Part shown: positions 48,041 to 56,937 of the stretch, piece by piece | Layout of the letters: each line of letters opens with the position of its first letter | Numbering within the stretch: the first letter of the stretch is position 1 | Source of the DNA: Caballeronia arationis | Lineage (GTDB): Bacteria; Pseudomonadota; Gammaproteobacteria; Burkholderiales; Burkholderiaceae | Reading direction: 5' to 3' | DNA: 64,000 nt | Assembly: GCF_001544975.2 (NCBI RefSeq) | Contig: NZ_FCOG02000029.1 | Coordinates: 20,706 to 84,705, forward strand | Notes under the pieces: generated by a model | The model's database searches: none | What the model saw: the letters and a program-made list of their open reading frames with translations, nothing else | What the model was told of the DNA's origin: nothing | Translations under genes and position numbers: made by a program

Positions 48041-49723
48041 CTACGGTTTTTCGCCGTACCAGCGCGGCGTATAGACCCATTCGCTTCCCGCGCCGTTCGG
48101 AAACCCGCGCGTCGTCGACGAACCGACGATCACCATCGTGCGCATGTCCACCTGAGCAGAGCGCAGGGCTTCGAGCGTCGTCGTGACGAGCGTCTCGCCC
48201 GGCCTGCCGATGTCGCGTCCGAGCACCACCTTCGTCGCGCCCGCGCGATACTCGCGCACGATATCGAGCGCGCGATCCAGTTGCCACGGCCGCGCACGTG
48301 AAACCGGGTTGTAGAACGCCATCACGAGATCGGCCTCGGCCGCGTGCCTGAGCCGCGTTTCGATGATCGACCACGGCTTCAGATTGTCCGACAGCGACAG
48401 CATGCAAAAGTCATGGCCGAGCGGCGCACCCGCGCGCGCGGCCGTCGCGAGCGCGGCCGAGACGCCGGGCACGATCTCTAGTTCGACGGTTGTCCATGCC
48501 GGCTCGCGCGCGTGCGCTTCGTCGAGCGCTTCGAGGACGGCCGCCGCCATCGCGAACACGCCGGGGTCTCCCGACGACACGACCACGACCTTGCGTCCTT
48601 CGCTCGCGAGTTCGAACGCGTGGCGTGCGCGCTGCATCTCCTCGCGGTTGTCGGTGCCGTGGACGCGCTGGCCGTCGCGAAACGGGCCCGCCATGCGCAC
48701 ATAGGTTTCGTAGCCGAGGATGTCGTCGGCTTGCGCGAGCGCCTGCGTCGCCGCCGGGACCATCAGGTCCGCGCTGCCCGGGCCGAGGCCAAGCACCGTC
48801 AGCTTGCCGCGCGCGCGGCCGGTGGTCGACGGATCGACTGGACGTTCGGACACCGCGAGCACGATGCCTTGCGACGTGAATCGCTCGCTGACATCCGATG
48901 GAGGTTTCGCGCTGAAACGCAGCGGCACGCCGAGCGTTCGCGCGGCTTCGGCGAGCGGCTCCGCTGCCGCGTCTCGCAATGGCGCCAGCAGCACCGCGAG
49001 CGAAGGCGGCGCGATGCCATGCTCGCGCAACGCGAGCCGCACGCGTTCGGCGATATCGCCGCGCGCACCATCGCCTATCCACGCGACGACACAGCGCGGA
49101 TGAATCATCAGATCGTCGCCTTCGCCCGGTCGCGCGACCCGCGAGGTCACGCGGATCGCGAGCCGCGCGTCCGGGGCGCGAGGCAGGTCGGCATCGTCGA
49201 GCCAGGGCGCGGCGCCTTCGATGCGCGTCGGAGCGCCTGCGAGCAGGTCGGACACGAAGCGCTTGCCATGCTCGATGTCGGCGAGGGCGTAGCCTTCCGG
49301 CGGGTTCAGCAGGCAGGTGCCGAAACGCAGCTCGCCGCTCGTCGTGATCGCGGGCCCGATATCGAGCGTCCTGGCGATCTGGCGTGCCATCACGTTCACG
49401 CCGGACAGGCCGCCGACGAGCGGCACGACCGCGCTGCCGTCCTCGGCCACCGCCAGCACCGGCGGCTCGGCGCCCTTGTTCGCGAGACACGGCGCGATCG
49501 CGCGGATCACGATGCCCGCCGAGCACAGCGCGACGACCGGTGTGCCTGCCGCATATAGCGCCCGCAAATGCGCGCCGAGTTCCGTGAAAGCCACGTCGGC
49601 CTGAACACGGCTTGCGAGCCCGTGTACTTTCGCACCCGAATAAATCGACTGGATGCGCCGCGCGGTATCGAGCGCGCCCGGCCCCAGCACGACGATCGCG
49701 ACTTCCCGGTTCACGCCTGCCAT
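48041..49723 (-). CDS. cobJ: CbiG-CobJ fusion: precorrin-3B C17-methyltransferase
   Basis: 560 residues. Residues 1 to about 290 are CbiG-like (VVALCSAGIVIRAIAPCLAN, VVPLVGGLSGVNVMARQIA, then a CbiG_C-like segment). The rest is a CobJ/CbiH methylase with LTVLGLGPGSADLMVPAATQ and VVSSGDPGVFAMAAAVLEAL. CobJ methylates C17 and contracts the ring; CbiG opens the lactone in the anaerobic route. The start overlaps the cobI end by 13 bases. It is the last gene of the cobG-H-I-J operon and faces chlD, ending seven bases from it. Confidence 0.92.
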   Translation of the reverse strand: MAGVNREVAIVVLGPGALDTARRIQSIYSGAKVHGLASRVQADVAFTELGAHLRALYAAGTPVVALCSAGIVIRAIAPCLANKGAEPPVLAVAEDGSAVVPLVGGLSGVNVMARQIARTLDIGPAITTSGELRFGTCLLNPPEGYALADIEHGKRFVSDLLAGAPTRIEGAAPWLDDADLPRAPDARLAIRVTSRVARPGEGDDLMIHPRCVVAWIGDGARGDIAERVRLALREHGIAPPSLAVLLAPLRDAAAEPLAEAARTLGVPLRFSAKPPSDVSERFTSQGIVLAVSERPVDPSTTGRARGKLTVLGLGPGSADLMVPAATQALAQADDILGYETYVRMAGPFRDGQRVHGTDNREEMQRARHAFELASEGRKVVVVSSGDPGVFAMAAAVLEALDEAHAREPAWTTVELEIVPGVSAALATAARAGAPLGHDFCMLSLSDNLKPWSIIETRLRHAAEADLVMAFYNPVSRARPWQLDRALDIVREYRAGATKVVLGRDIGRPGETLVTTTLEALRSAQVDMRTMVIVGSSTTRGFPNGAGSEWVYTPRWYGEKP

Positions 49724-50439
49724 TTTTCCCCCGGCACGACGAGCAGCGAGAAATACGGCGACGCCATCGGATCGACTTCATCGAGCGGCACGATGCGCTG
49801 ATTCGCCATCGTCGCGCGTTCGACATAGAGCGCGCGTCCGGCGAGCCCGAGTTCGACCAGCACGCGCCGCACTTTCTCGAAGTTGCGGCCGAGCTTCATG
49901 ATGACCGCGGCATCCGCTGCTTCGAGACGGCGCCGCAGTTCGCCCTCGGGCAGCACGCCCGACAGCACCGACAGACTCTGGTTGCGATACACGAGCGGCG
50001 CGCCGAGCACGGCCACGCCGCCGAGCATCGAGCACACGCCCGGCACGACCTCTGCCTCGAAGCGCGCCGCGAGCCGGTCGTGCAGATACATGTACGAGCC
50101 GTAGAAAAACGGATCGCCTTCGCAGATCACCGCGACGTCGCGTCCCGCTTCGAGATGATCGGCAATCGCGAGCGCCGATTCGTCGTAGAACGCGCTGATG
50201 ATCGTCTCGTAGCAGAGCGGCGGTTCGAGCGCTTCGGTCGTCACCGGATAGACGAGCGGCAGGCGCGTCTGAGCTTCGTCGAGATGCGCCTCGATGATGC
50301 CGAACGCGTTGCCCTTCTTGCCCTTCGCGACGAAGTACGCGACCACCGGCGCCGATTTCAGCAGCCGCAGCGCTTTCACCGTGATGAGTTCCGGATCGCC
50401 CGGGCCGACGCCGAGACCAAAGAGACGCCCGCTCATCAT
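49711..50439 (-). CDS. cobI: Precorrin-2 C20-methyltransferase CobI
   Basis: 242 residues of the tetrapyrrole methylase fold: LFGLGVGPGDPELITVKALR at the N-terminus, VICEGDPFFYGSYMYLHDRL and VVPGVCSMLGGVAVLG. It methylates C20 of precorrin-2 to give precorrin-3A. Two ATG in tandem (50439, 50436); the first overlaps the cobH stop as ATGA and is preferred. Confidence 0.94.
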   Translation of the reverse strand: MMSGRLFGLGVGPGDPELITVKALRLLKSAPVVAYFVAKGKKGNAFGIIEAHLDEAQTRLPLVYPVTTEALEPPLCYETIISAFYDESALAIADHLEAGRDVAVICEGDPFFYGSYMYLHDRLAARFEAEVVPGVCSMLGGVAVLGAPLVYRNQSLSVLSGVLPEGELRRRLEAADAAVIMKLGRNFEKVRRVLVELGLAGRALYVERATMANQRIVPLDEVDPMASPYFSLLVVPGEKWQA

Positions 50440-51062
50440 TCGGCCTCCGTGGCGAGCGCGTTGACGGCCGCCGCGGCCATCGCGCTGCCGCCGCGCCTTC
50501 CCTGCAGCGCGACGAATGGCACGCCGCGGCTGTCTGCGGCGAGCATTGCCTTCGACTCCGCCGCGCCGATGAAACCGACCGGAAAGCCGAGAATCAGCGC
50601 TGGTTTAGGCGCACCGGCATCGATCAGATCGAGCAGATGGAAGAGCGCGGTCGGCGCATTGCCGATGGCAACGACGCTGCCCGCCAGGTCCGGCAGCCAC
50701 AGTTCGACGGCGGCCGCCGAGCGCGTGTTGCCGAGCGCGCGGGCGCGTTCGGGCACGGAGGCATCGGCGAGCGTGCAGATCACGCGGTTGTTCGCCGGCA
50801 GCCGCGCGCGCGTGATGCCTTCGGCCACCATGCGCGCGTCGCAGAGAATGGGCGCGCCGGCCGCGAGCGCTTCGCGGCCCGCTGCGGCCGCGCCCGGCGA
50901 GAAACGAAGGTCGTCGATTGCGTCGACCATGCCGCACGCGTGGATCACGCGCACCGCGAGCTTTTCGAGTTCGGCGGGGATGGCGGCGAGGTTCGCTTCG
51001 GCGCGGATCGTCGCGAACGACTGGCGATAGATTTCCTGTCCATCGCGGATGTAGTCAAGCAT
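50436..51062 (-). CDS. cobH: Precorrin-8X methylmutase CobH
   Basis: 208 residues, the usual CobH/CbiC size, with the catalytic His in RVIHACGMVDAIDDL and the conserved SAAAVELWLPDLAGSVVAIG and FPVGFIGAAESK. It moves the C11 methyl to C12 to form hydrogenobyrinic acid. It overlaps the cobG 3' end by eight bases. Confidence 0.94.
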   Translation of the reverse strand: MLDYIRDGQEIYRQSFATIRAEANLAAIPAELEKLAVRVIHACGMVDAIDDLRFSPGAAAAGREALAAGAPILCDARMVAEGITRARLPANNRVICTLADASVPERARALGNTRSAAAVELWLPDLAGSVVAIGNAPTALFHLLDLIDAGAPKPALILGFPVGFIGAAESKAMLAADSRGVPFVALQGRRGGSAMAAAAVNALATEAE

Positions 51063-52395
51063 CGGCAGTGCTCCGGGCGAGCCACGCGGCCGCCTCTTCG
51101 ATGGTGATGTTGCGGGCGATGCAGCGGCTTTCGGTGTCCGGTTGGGCTGCTTGCTGGAAAAGGTCGTAACGCCCGGGCGCAACGGCGACGAGCGTCGTCG
51201 CGATGGGCCGCGCCGCTGCACACGAACGCGCGCAGCCGCTCAGGTGGACTTCGCCGGCGTTCGATGGCAGGCGCTCGGCAAGGCGCAGCGCGTCGGCTTT
51301 GGTATCGGCGGGACTGCGCGCGCAACCGGGCGAACCCGCGCATGCGATCACGCGCGCGAGCGGTTGATCCGGGTCGGTCGCGAAGCCGAGCGCGTGCATA
51401 GTGTCGAGGACAAACTGCGCGTGCGCCGCTTCGACGTCGGGCAGCAGCACGCTTTGCCACGGCGTCATTCGAAGGACGGACGAGCCTTGGGTCACGGCAA
51501 GCTCCGCCAGCGCATGCAGCGACGATACCGAAAGCCGTCCGAGCGGCGGTTGCGCGCCCACGTGCAGCAGGCTGTTCTCTGCTTGCGCATGCGCGCCGAG
51601 GCGCAACGCCGGATCGGCGGGCGTGCGGCGCCACGCTTGAGCGTCGCGTATGAAGGGAACGTCGAGCGAAGCCAGAACGCGTTCGACCGGAACCGCGTCG
51701 AGCAGATCGCGCATGCGCGCATCCTCGGGCGCGGCGAGATCGAGAAATGCCTGCAGCAGCGCGAGCACGAGCGGCACGGCCTGCGATCGTTCGACCGAGC
51801 CGATGGCCGGGGCATCGTCGGGCGCGATTGGCGGACAGCCGGCAAGCCCAAATGCAAAACGCGCGCCGCCGTCCAGCGCCGCGAGCCAGATGTCATGCGG
51901 ATGATCGAGCATCGCGAGATGCTCGCCGCCATCGAGCAGCAACGCGAACTTCGGCGAGAGCGCATGGAGCCGCACGTCGCGCTGCATCTCCGCGACGATT
52001 CGCGCGGCAAGCGAGCGCGTCCCGTCATACGCGACAGGGCTCAGGAGCAGGTTGCGGATGTCGTCGGCGCCGGGCGTCGCCGGGCCGAGACCGGCATCGA
52101 GCAGAAGCGCGACGAGCGCCTCGTGCGCGTCGTCGCGGATGCCGCGCAGTTGCAGGTTCGCGCGATTGGTCGCTTCGATCACGCCGGAACCGTAGTGCGC
52201 GGCGGCATGGGCGATGGCATGCGCCGCCGCCGAACTCAGTTCGCCGCCCATCAGGCGAATGCGGCACAGGCCGCCGTCGCGTGCGGGCACGATGCGCGCG
52301 AGCCCCGGACAGGCGGAAACTCGCGGTGCCGGCGGAGCGTGCGGTGCGTGTGAATGTGTGCTCAAAGCGTAACCCGTGTGGACTCGCGCGGTCAC
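51055..52395 (-). CDS. cobG: Precorrin-3B synthase CobG
   Basis: 446 residues if started at the GTG 52395. Related to nitrite/sulfite reductases: an N-terminal ferredoxin-like half (GGLCRIRLMGGELSS, VIEATNRANLQLRG) and an Fe-S site from Cys residues in ACAGSPGCARS and LSGCARSCAAA. CobG uses oxygen to hydroxylate C20 of precorrin-3A and form the lactone, the hallmark of the aerobic pathway. No good ribosome site marks the GTG; an internal start (for example TTG at 52362) is possible. A cobalamin riboswitch lies just upstream. Confidence 0.9.
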   Translation of the reverse strand: MTARVHTGYALSTHSHAPHAPPAPRVSACPGLARIVPARDGGLCRIRLMGGELSSAAAHAIAHAAAHYGSGVIEATNRANLQLRGIRDDAHEALVALLLDAGLGPATPGADDIRNLLLSPVAYDGTRSLAARIVAEMQRDVRLHALSPKFALLLDGGEHLAMLDHPHDIWLAALDGGARFAFGLAGCPPIAPDDAPAIGSVERSQAVPLVLALLQAFLDLAAPEDARMRDLLDAVPVERVLASLDVPFIRDAQAWRRTPADPALRLGAHAQAENSLLHVGAQPPLGRLSVSSLHALAELAVTQGSSVLRMTPWQSVLLPDVEAAHAQFVLDTMHALGFATDPDQPLARVIACAGSPGCARSPADTKADALRLAERLPSNAGEVHLSGCARSCAAARPIATTLVAVAPGRYDLFQQAAQPDTESRCIARNITIEEAAAWLARSTADA

Positions 52396-52439
52396 GGCTG
52401 GATCGGTACACCCCGCCCGATCGGCGTCTCGCGAGCACT

Positions 52440-52590
52440 ATGTCGGCAGGTCTCTTGGCTGGCAGGTCGCCATCCGCGCCGGCCTTCCCGGTATAAACCA
52501 GTGGCAGTGGAGCACGGACTCGCTGCGTACAATTGCGGGGGCAGCCACAGTTTCACTGTGTTCCCTGTTAGGCCCGAACGGGCACCGACT
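52440..52590 (-). ncRNA. Cobalamin riboswitch upstream of cobG
   Basis: Minus-strand blocks in order: CGGTGCCC (52580-52587), CAGGGAACACAG (about 52560), GCTGCCCCCGCAATTG (about 52540), GCCACTGG (about 52500), CCGGGAAGGCCGG (about 52485) and the 3' GCCAGCCAAGAGACCTGCC (52445-52463). It is a close match to the classic element and should control cobG-H-I-J. The divergent cobL operon starts about 120 bases beyond its 5' end and shows no such element of its own. Confidence 0.95.
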
Positions 52591-52707
52591 AACGCGGTAT
52601 TATGCCCGCTTTTGGCGCTCGCCAGCCTGCCGCGGCGCCATTGCGTGCGAGCTTTTCAGGCCCGCGCGCTCATCGAACATGGACGAACCGGAATCGAGGA
52701 TCGGCGG

Positions 52708-53896
52708 ATGTCACCCTGGCTGACCGTGGTGGGAATCGGAGAAGACGGCTGGGCCGGTATCGGGCGCGATGCGCGCCGCGCATTGCTCGCGGCTGTCGCG
52801 GTCTACGGCGGCGAGCGGCATCTCGCGCTCTTGCCCGCGCGCCTGCGGGCGCGGCGCGTCGCGTGGCCGAAACCGTTTTCCGTCGAGCCGCTGCTGCGCG
52901 AACAAAGCCGCCCGATCGTCGTGCTGGCGAGCGGCGATCCGATGCTGTTCGCTCGCGCGGGTTCTCGCCGCCGACGAATGGCGCGTGCTGCCCGCGCCTT
53001 CTTCGCTGTCGCTCGCGGCGGCGCGCTTGCAGTGGCCGCTGCAGGAAGTGGCGAGCGTGTCGCTCGTCGGACGGCCGCTCGCGGCGCTCAATGCGCATCT
53101 TCATCGTGGCGCGCGCCTCTGCGTATTGAGCAGCGACGGTGCGTCGCCGGCCGCGATTGCCGCGTTGCTCGACGCCCGCGGTTTCGGCGCGAGCCGCATG
53201 AGCGTGTTCGAGCATCTCGGCGGCGCGAACGAGCGGCGCATCGACGCCCGCGCCGACGACTGGACGCACGCGAGGGTCGCCGCGTTGAACCTGGTGGCCA
53301 TCGACTGCCGCGCGAGCGCGGACGGCGCGAGCCTGCCGCTCACGCACGGCCTTCCCGACGACGCCTATCGTCACGACGGCCAGCTCACGAAGCGCGATGT
53401 CCGCGCGATCACGCTCGCGCGGCTCGCACCGCGCCCAGGCGAACTGCTGTGGGATGTCGGCGCGGGCTGCGGCTCGATCGGCATCGAATGGATGCGCGCG
53501 CATCCGTCCTGCCGCGCCATCGCGATCGAAGCCGATCACGGACGGCAGCGCCTGATCGAGCACAATCGCGATGCTCTCGGCGTGCCGGGATTGCAGTTGG
53601 TCGAAGGCGTTGCACCGGGCGCGTTCGAAGGCCTGCCCGCGCCCGACGCGGTGTTCATCGGCGGCGGCGTGACATTGCCCGGTGTGCTCGATGCATGTTG
53701 GTCGCGTCTGCGTGAAGGCGGCCGGCTCGTCGCCAATGCGGTGACGCTGCAGAGCGAAGCCGCGCTCTTCGCGTGGCGCGAGCAGCATGGCGGCGAGTTG
53801 ACGCGCATCGGCGTCGCGCAGGCCGAGCCGCTCGGCGCCTTCGATACCTGGCGCCAGGCTTTGCCGATCACGCTGCTGCATGCGTTCAAGCGCTGA
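52708..53896 (+). pseudogene. cobL: cobL (precorrin-6Y C5,15-methyltransferase) broken by a frameshift
   Basis: The ORF starts MSPWLTVVGIGEDGWAG at 52708 and reads as CobL to ASGDPMLF at 52950. From 52952 the match continues in the +1 frame (LARVLAADEWRVLPAPSS) through to the stop at 53896. Relatives have about five residues (of the GVGAS type) at this joint, so a deletion of about 14 bases is inferred. The missing part is in the SAM-binding loop of the N-terminal CbiE (C5) domain. The C-terminal CbiT domain (LWDVGAGCGSIGIEWM) is intact in the second frame. Sequencing error is possible. Confidence 0.85.
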
Positions 53897-53918
53897 CATC
53901 GGATGAGACCACCCAGCC

Positions 53919-55016
53919 ATGCGTGACGAGACGCCCGAACCACCCGCGCCGCTCAGAAGCGGCTACACGACCGGCAGTTGCGCCACCGCGACGAGTCTCG
54001 CGGCCGCGCGTCTGCTCCTGTGCGGCGAAGCGAGCGAGCGCGCGGAAATCACCCTGCCCAAGGGGCAGGTCATCATCATGCCGCTCGTGTACTGCCGGCA
54101 CAGGATCGGCGACAGCAACATCGCCGAAGCGGCCACGGTGAAGGATGCCGGCGACGATCCCGACGTCACGCACGGCGCGATCGTGTTTGCGCGCGTGCGT
54201 CTGTCGTCGAAGCCGGGCGTGCGGTTCTTCGCCGGGCCGGGCGTCGGCACGGTCACGCGCGCGGGCCTTGCACTGGCTATCGGCGAGCCGGCGATCAACC
54301 CGGTGCCGCGCAGGATGATGACGGAACATATCGAAGCGCTCGCGCGCGAGCATGGCTTCACCGGCGGCTTCGACGTGACCATCGGCGTGGAGAACGGCGA
54401 GGCGCTCGCCCAGAAGACGATGAATCCGCGGCTCGGCATCGTCGGCGGATTGTCGATTCTCGGCACGACCGGCATCGTCCGGCCGTTCTCGTGCTCGGCG
54501 TATATCGCGTCGATCCATCAGGGCATCGACGTCGCGCGCGCCAACGGCTACACGCACATCGCCGCGTGCACCGGCAACCAGAGCGAGGACGCGATGCGCG
54601 CTTACTACGGGCTGCCAGACATCGCGCTCGTCGAAATGGGCGACTTCGCCGGCGCGGTGCTCAAGCATCTGCGGCGCGCGCCCGTCGGGAAGCTCAGCAT
54701 CTGCGGCGGCTTCGGCAAGATGAGCAAGCTCGCCTCGGGACACATGGACCTGCACAGCCGCAATTCGAGCATCGACCTGCCGCAGCTCGCCGTGTGGGCC
54801 GCCGACGCGGGCGCGAACCAGATCCTGCAGAACGCGATCCGCGCGGCCAATACCAGTCAGGAAGCGCTCGCGTTCGCGCGTGCGCAAGGCATCGCGCTCG
54901 GCAATATCGTGTGCGCGCGGGCTCGCGACGTGGCGCTCGGCGTGGTGCCGGAAGGCATCGTCGTGGAGGCGTTCGCGATTGACCGGCAAGGACGCATCGT
55001 CGGGGCGGCGCCGTGA
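53919..55016 (+). CDS. cbiD: Cobalt-precorrin-5B C1-methyltransferase CbiD
   Basis: 365 residues with the CbiD N-terminus LRSGYTTGSCATATSLAAAR and GPGVGTVTRAGLALAIGEPA and NPVPRRMM later. CbiD is the C1 methylase best known from the anaerobic route; here it occurs with the oxygen-dependent CobG and no CobF is visible, so it probably replaces CobF. Its stop overlaps the GTG start of cobK. Confidence 0.93.
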   Translation: MRDETPEPPAPLRSGYTTGSCATATSLAAARLLLCGEASERAEITLPKGQVIIMPLVYCRHRIGDSNIAEAATVKDAGDDPDVTHGAIVFARVRLSSKPGVRFFAGPGVGTVTRAGLALAIGEPAINPVPRRMMTEHIEALAREHGFTGGFDVTIGVENGEALAQKTMNPRLGIVGGLSILGTTGIVRPFSCSAYIASIHQGIDVARANGYTHIAACTGNQSEDAMRAYYGLPDIALVEMGDFAGAVLKHLRRAPVGKLSICGGFGKMSKLASGHMDLHSRNSSIDLPQLAVWAADAGANQILQNAIRAANTSQEALAFARAQGIALGNIVCARARDVALGVVPEGIVVEAFAIDRQGRIVGAAP

Positions 55017-55768
55017 AGCGCGTGCTGCTTCTTGGCGGAACCGGAGACGCGCTCGCCATCGCGCGCCGTCTCGGCCCAGGGCACATCTACAGTCTCGCGG
55101 GACTCGGCCGCGTGCCCGCCGATCTTGCCTGCGAAGTGCGTGTCGGCGGATATGGCGGCGCGCAGGGACTTGCGGCGTTTGTCGCAGAGCAGGGCATCGG
55201 ATTGCTGATCGACGCGACGCATCCGTATGCAGCCCGCATGAGCCGCAATGTCTGCGAGTCGAGCGCGTCGACGGGCGTGCCGTGCTGGGCGATCCGGCGT
55301 CCCGCGTGGACGCCGCAACCCGGCGACGACTGGCGCGATGTCGCCGGCTGGAGCGAGATCGTCGCGCGCATTGCGCCGTATCGGCGGGTGCTGTGGACGC
55401 TCGGGCGCGAGCCGCTCGCGCATCTCGATGCAATCCCGCCGTCGCAGCACTGGACGATCCGCTGTCTCGACGCGCACGAAGGCAACGCGCGCGCGACGGT
55501 CATCGGCGCGCGCGGGCCGTTTTCCATCGAAGGCGAACGCGCGCTCTTCGAGGAACGGGACATCGAGATCGTCGTCAGCAAGAACAGCGGCGGCGGTGCG
55601 ACCGAAGCGAAGCTCGCGGTGGCGCGCGACTTGCGCGTGCCCGTGGTGATGCTGAAGAGGCCCGAACTTCCCCCGGCGACCCGCGAATTCGACGACACGG
55701 CCAGCGCCCTCGAAGCGCTCGCGCACTGGCTTCCTTCCGATCAACCTCTGTTGCAGGCTTCACGATGA
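55013..55768 (+). CDS. cobK: Precorrin-6A reductase CobK/CbiJ
   Basis: 251 residues; an N-terminal Rossmann-like LLLGGTGDALAIARRLG and LLIDATHPYAARMSRNVCES, and C-terminal VVSKNSGGGATEAKLAVARD. It reduces the macrocycle at C18-C19 with NADPH. The start is GTG at 55013, overlapping the cbiD stop (GTGA); the stop overlaps cobM (ATGA). Confidence 0.93.
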   Translation: MKRVLLLGGTGDALAIARRLGPGHIYSLAGLGRVPADLACEVRVGGYGGAQGLAAFVAEQGIGLLIDATHPYAARMSRNVCESSASTGVPCWAIRRPAWTPQPGDDWRDVAGWSEIVARIAPYRRVLWTLGREPLAHLDAIPPSQHWTIRCLDAHEGNARATVIGARGPFSIEGERALFEERDIEIVVSKNSGGGATEAKLAVARDLRVPVVMLKRPELPPATREFDDTASALEALAHWLPSDQPLLQASR

Positions 55769-56490
55769 CGGTCTATTTCATCGGCGCGGGACCCGGCGAT
55801 CCCGAACTCATCACCGTCAAAGGGCAGCGGCTGATCCGCTCGTGCCCGGTGATTCTCTTTGCCGGGTCGCTCGTGCCTGAAGCGGTGCTCTCGGGGCACG
55901 CCGCGCACACCGTCGTGAACACGGCGGAGCTGGATCTGGATGCAATCGTCGCGCTGCTTCGGGACGCGCATGAAAAAGGGCAGCACGTTGCGCGCGTGCA
56001 CTCGGGCGATCCTTCGCTCTATGGCGCGATCGGCGAGCAGATCCGGCGGCTGAACGCGCTGTCGATTCCCTATGAGATCGTGCCTGGCGTGACGGCGGCG
56101 GCGGCATCGGCGGCGACCCTCGGCTGCGAATTAACGCTGCCCGGCATCTCGCAAACCGTCATCCTCACGCGCTACGCGACCAAGACGTCGATGCCCGAAG
56201 GCGAAGCGCTCGCCGATCTCGCGCGGCATCGCGCGACGCTGGCGATCCATCTCGGCGTGCGGCACATCGAGCGCATCGTCGCCGAGCTGCTCCCGCATTA
56301 CGGCGCGGATTGCCCGGTCGCGGTGGTGTTTCGCGCGAGCTGGCCGGACGAGGAGAAAGTGCTCGGCACGCTTGCCGATATCGCACTGAAGGTGCAGTCG
56401 AAGGGCATCGAGCGCACGGCGCTGATCGTCGTCGGTCGCGTGCTCGACGCCGAGGGTTTCGCGGATTCGTCGCTTTATCGCAAGGCTTGA
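55765..56490 (+). CDS. cobM: Precorrin-4 C11-methyltransferase CobM
   Basis: 241 residues of the tetrapyrrole methylase fold: VYFIGAGPGDPELITVKGQR at the N-terminus, ARVHSGDPSLYGAIGEQIRR and IVPGVTAAAASAATLGCEL. It methylates C11 to give precorrin-5. The cobL-cbiD-cobK-cobM order with ATGA-type overlaps points to one transcript. Confidence 0.94.
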   Translation: MTVYFIGAGPGDPELITVKGQRLIRSCPVILFAGSLVPEAVLSGHAAHTVVNTAELDLDAIVALLRDAHEKGQHVARVHSGDPSLYGAIGEQIRRLNALSIPYEIVPGVTAAAASAATLGCELTLPGISQTVILTRYATKTSMPEGEALADLARHRATLAIHLGVRHIERIVAELLPHYGADCPVAVVFRASWPDEEKVLGTLADIALKVQSKGIERTALIVVGRVLDAEGFADSSLYRKA

Positions 56491-56496
56491 GCGACG

Positions 56497-56898
56497 ATGC
56501 GCGATCTCGATTCGCTGTTCGATGCGCTATCGAAGTCCGCGTTTCGGAGGCGCTTCAGGCTAGGCGCGCGCGAGCTTGCTTATCTGCACGAGAAAGGTCT
56601 CGACGAAGTGATTGCGCACGCACGCGAACTGATCGATAAACGGCTCGCCTCCGCGACGCTTGCGAACGACGGCAAGCAGACGCCGTTTCGCGGCCACCCG
56701 GTATTCATCGCGCAGCACGCGACCGGGACCTGCTGCCGCGGTTGTCTCGCGAAATGGCATGGGATCGAAGCGGGAAGGGCGCTCGATGAGACGGAGCGGC
56801 GGCACGCCGTGGATGCGATCGCGTGGTGGCTCGGCGAAGAAGCGAAGCGGGAGGTGAAGCCGGAGAAGGCCTCGCGGCAGTCGGAGTTTCCGTTCTGA
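56497..56898 (+). CDS. DUF4186 protein at the end of the cobL operon
   Basis: 133 residues. The body FRRRFRLGARELAYLHEKG, TPFRGHPVFIAQHATGTCCR and GCLAKWHGI matches DUF4186, small proteins of unknown function with a conserved Cys/His set that could bind metal. It begins six bases after the cobM stop and ends in a hairpin terminator, so it is co-transcribed with cob genes; whether it helps cobalamin metabolism is unknown. Confidence 0.82.
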   Translation: MRDLDSLFDALSKSAFRRRFRLGARELAYLHEKGLDEVIAHARELIDKRLASATLANDGKQTPFRGHPVFIAQHATGTCCRGCLAKWHGIEAGRALDETERRHAVDAIAWWLGEEAKREVKPEKASRQSEFPF

Positions 56899-56934
56899 CA
56901 CAGCATCGCGCGGCGGCGGCCGCGCGATGCTGTG
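56899..56934. terminator. Bidirectional hairpin between DUF4186 and terC
   Basis: A perfect 15-bp stem (56899-56913 with 56920-56934, arms starting CACAGCATCGCGCGG) and a six-base loop lies between two convergent genes. There is no T run, but the position suggests transcription ends here from both sides. Confidence 0.65.
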
Positions 56935-56937
56935 GAG

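Noticed and set aside
52769..53896. A shorter, intact CobL starting at 52769
   Set aside because: The first 60 residues of that reading do not look like CobL; the true N-terminus is in the other frame from 52708.
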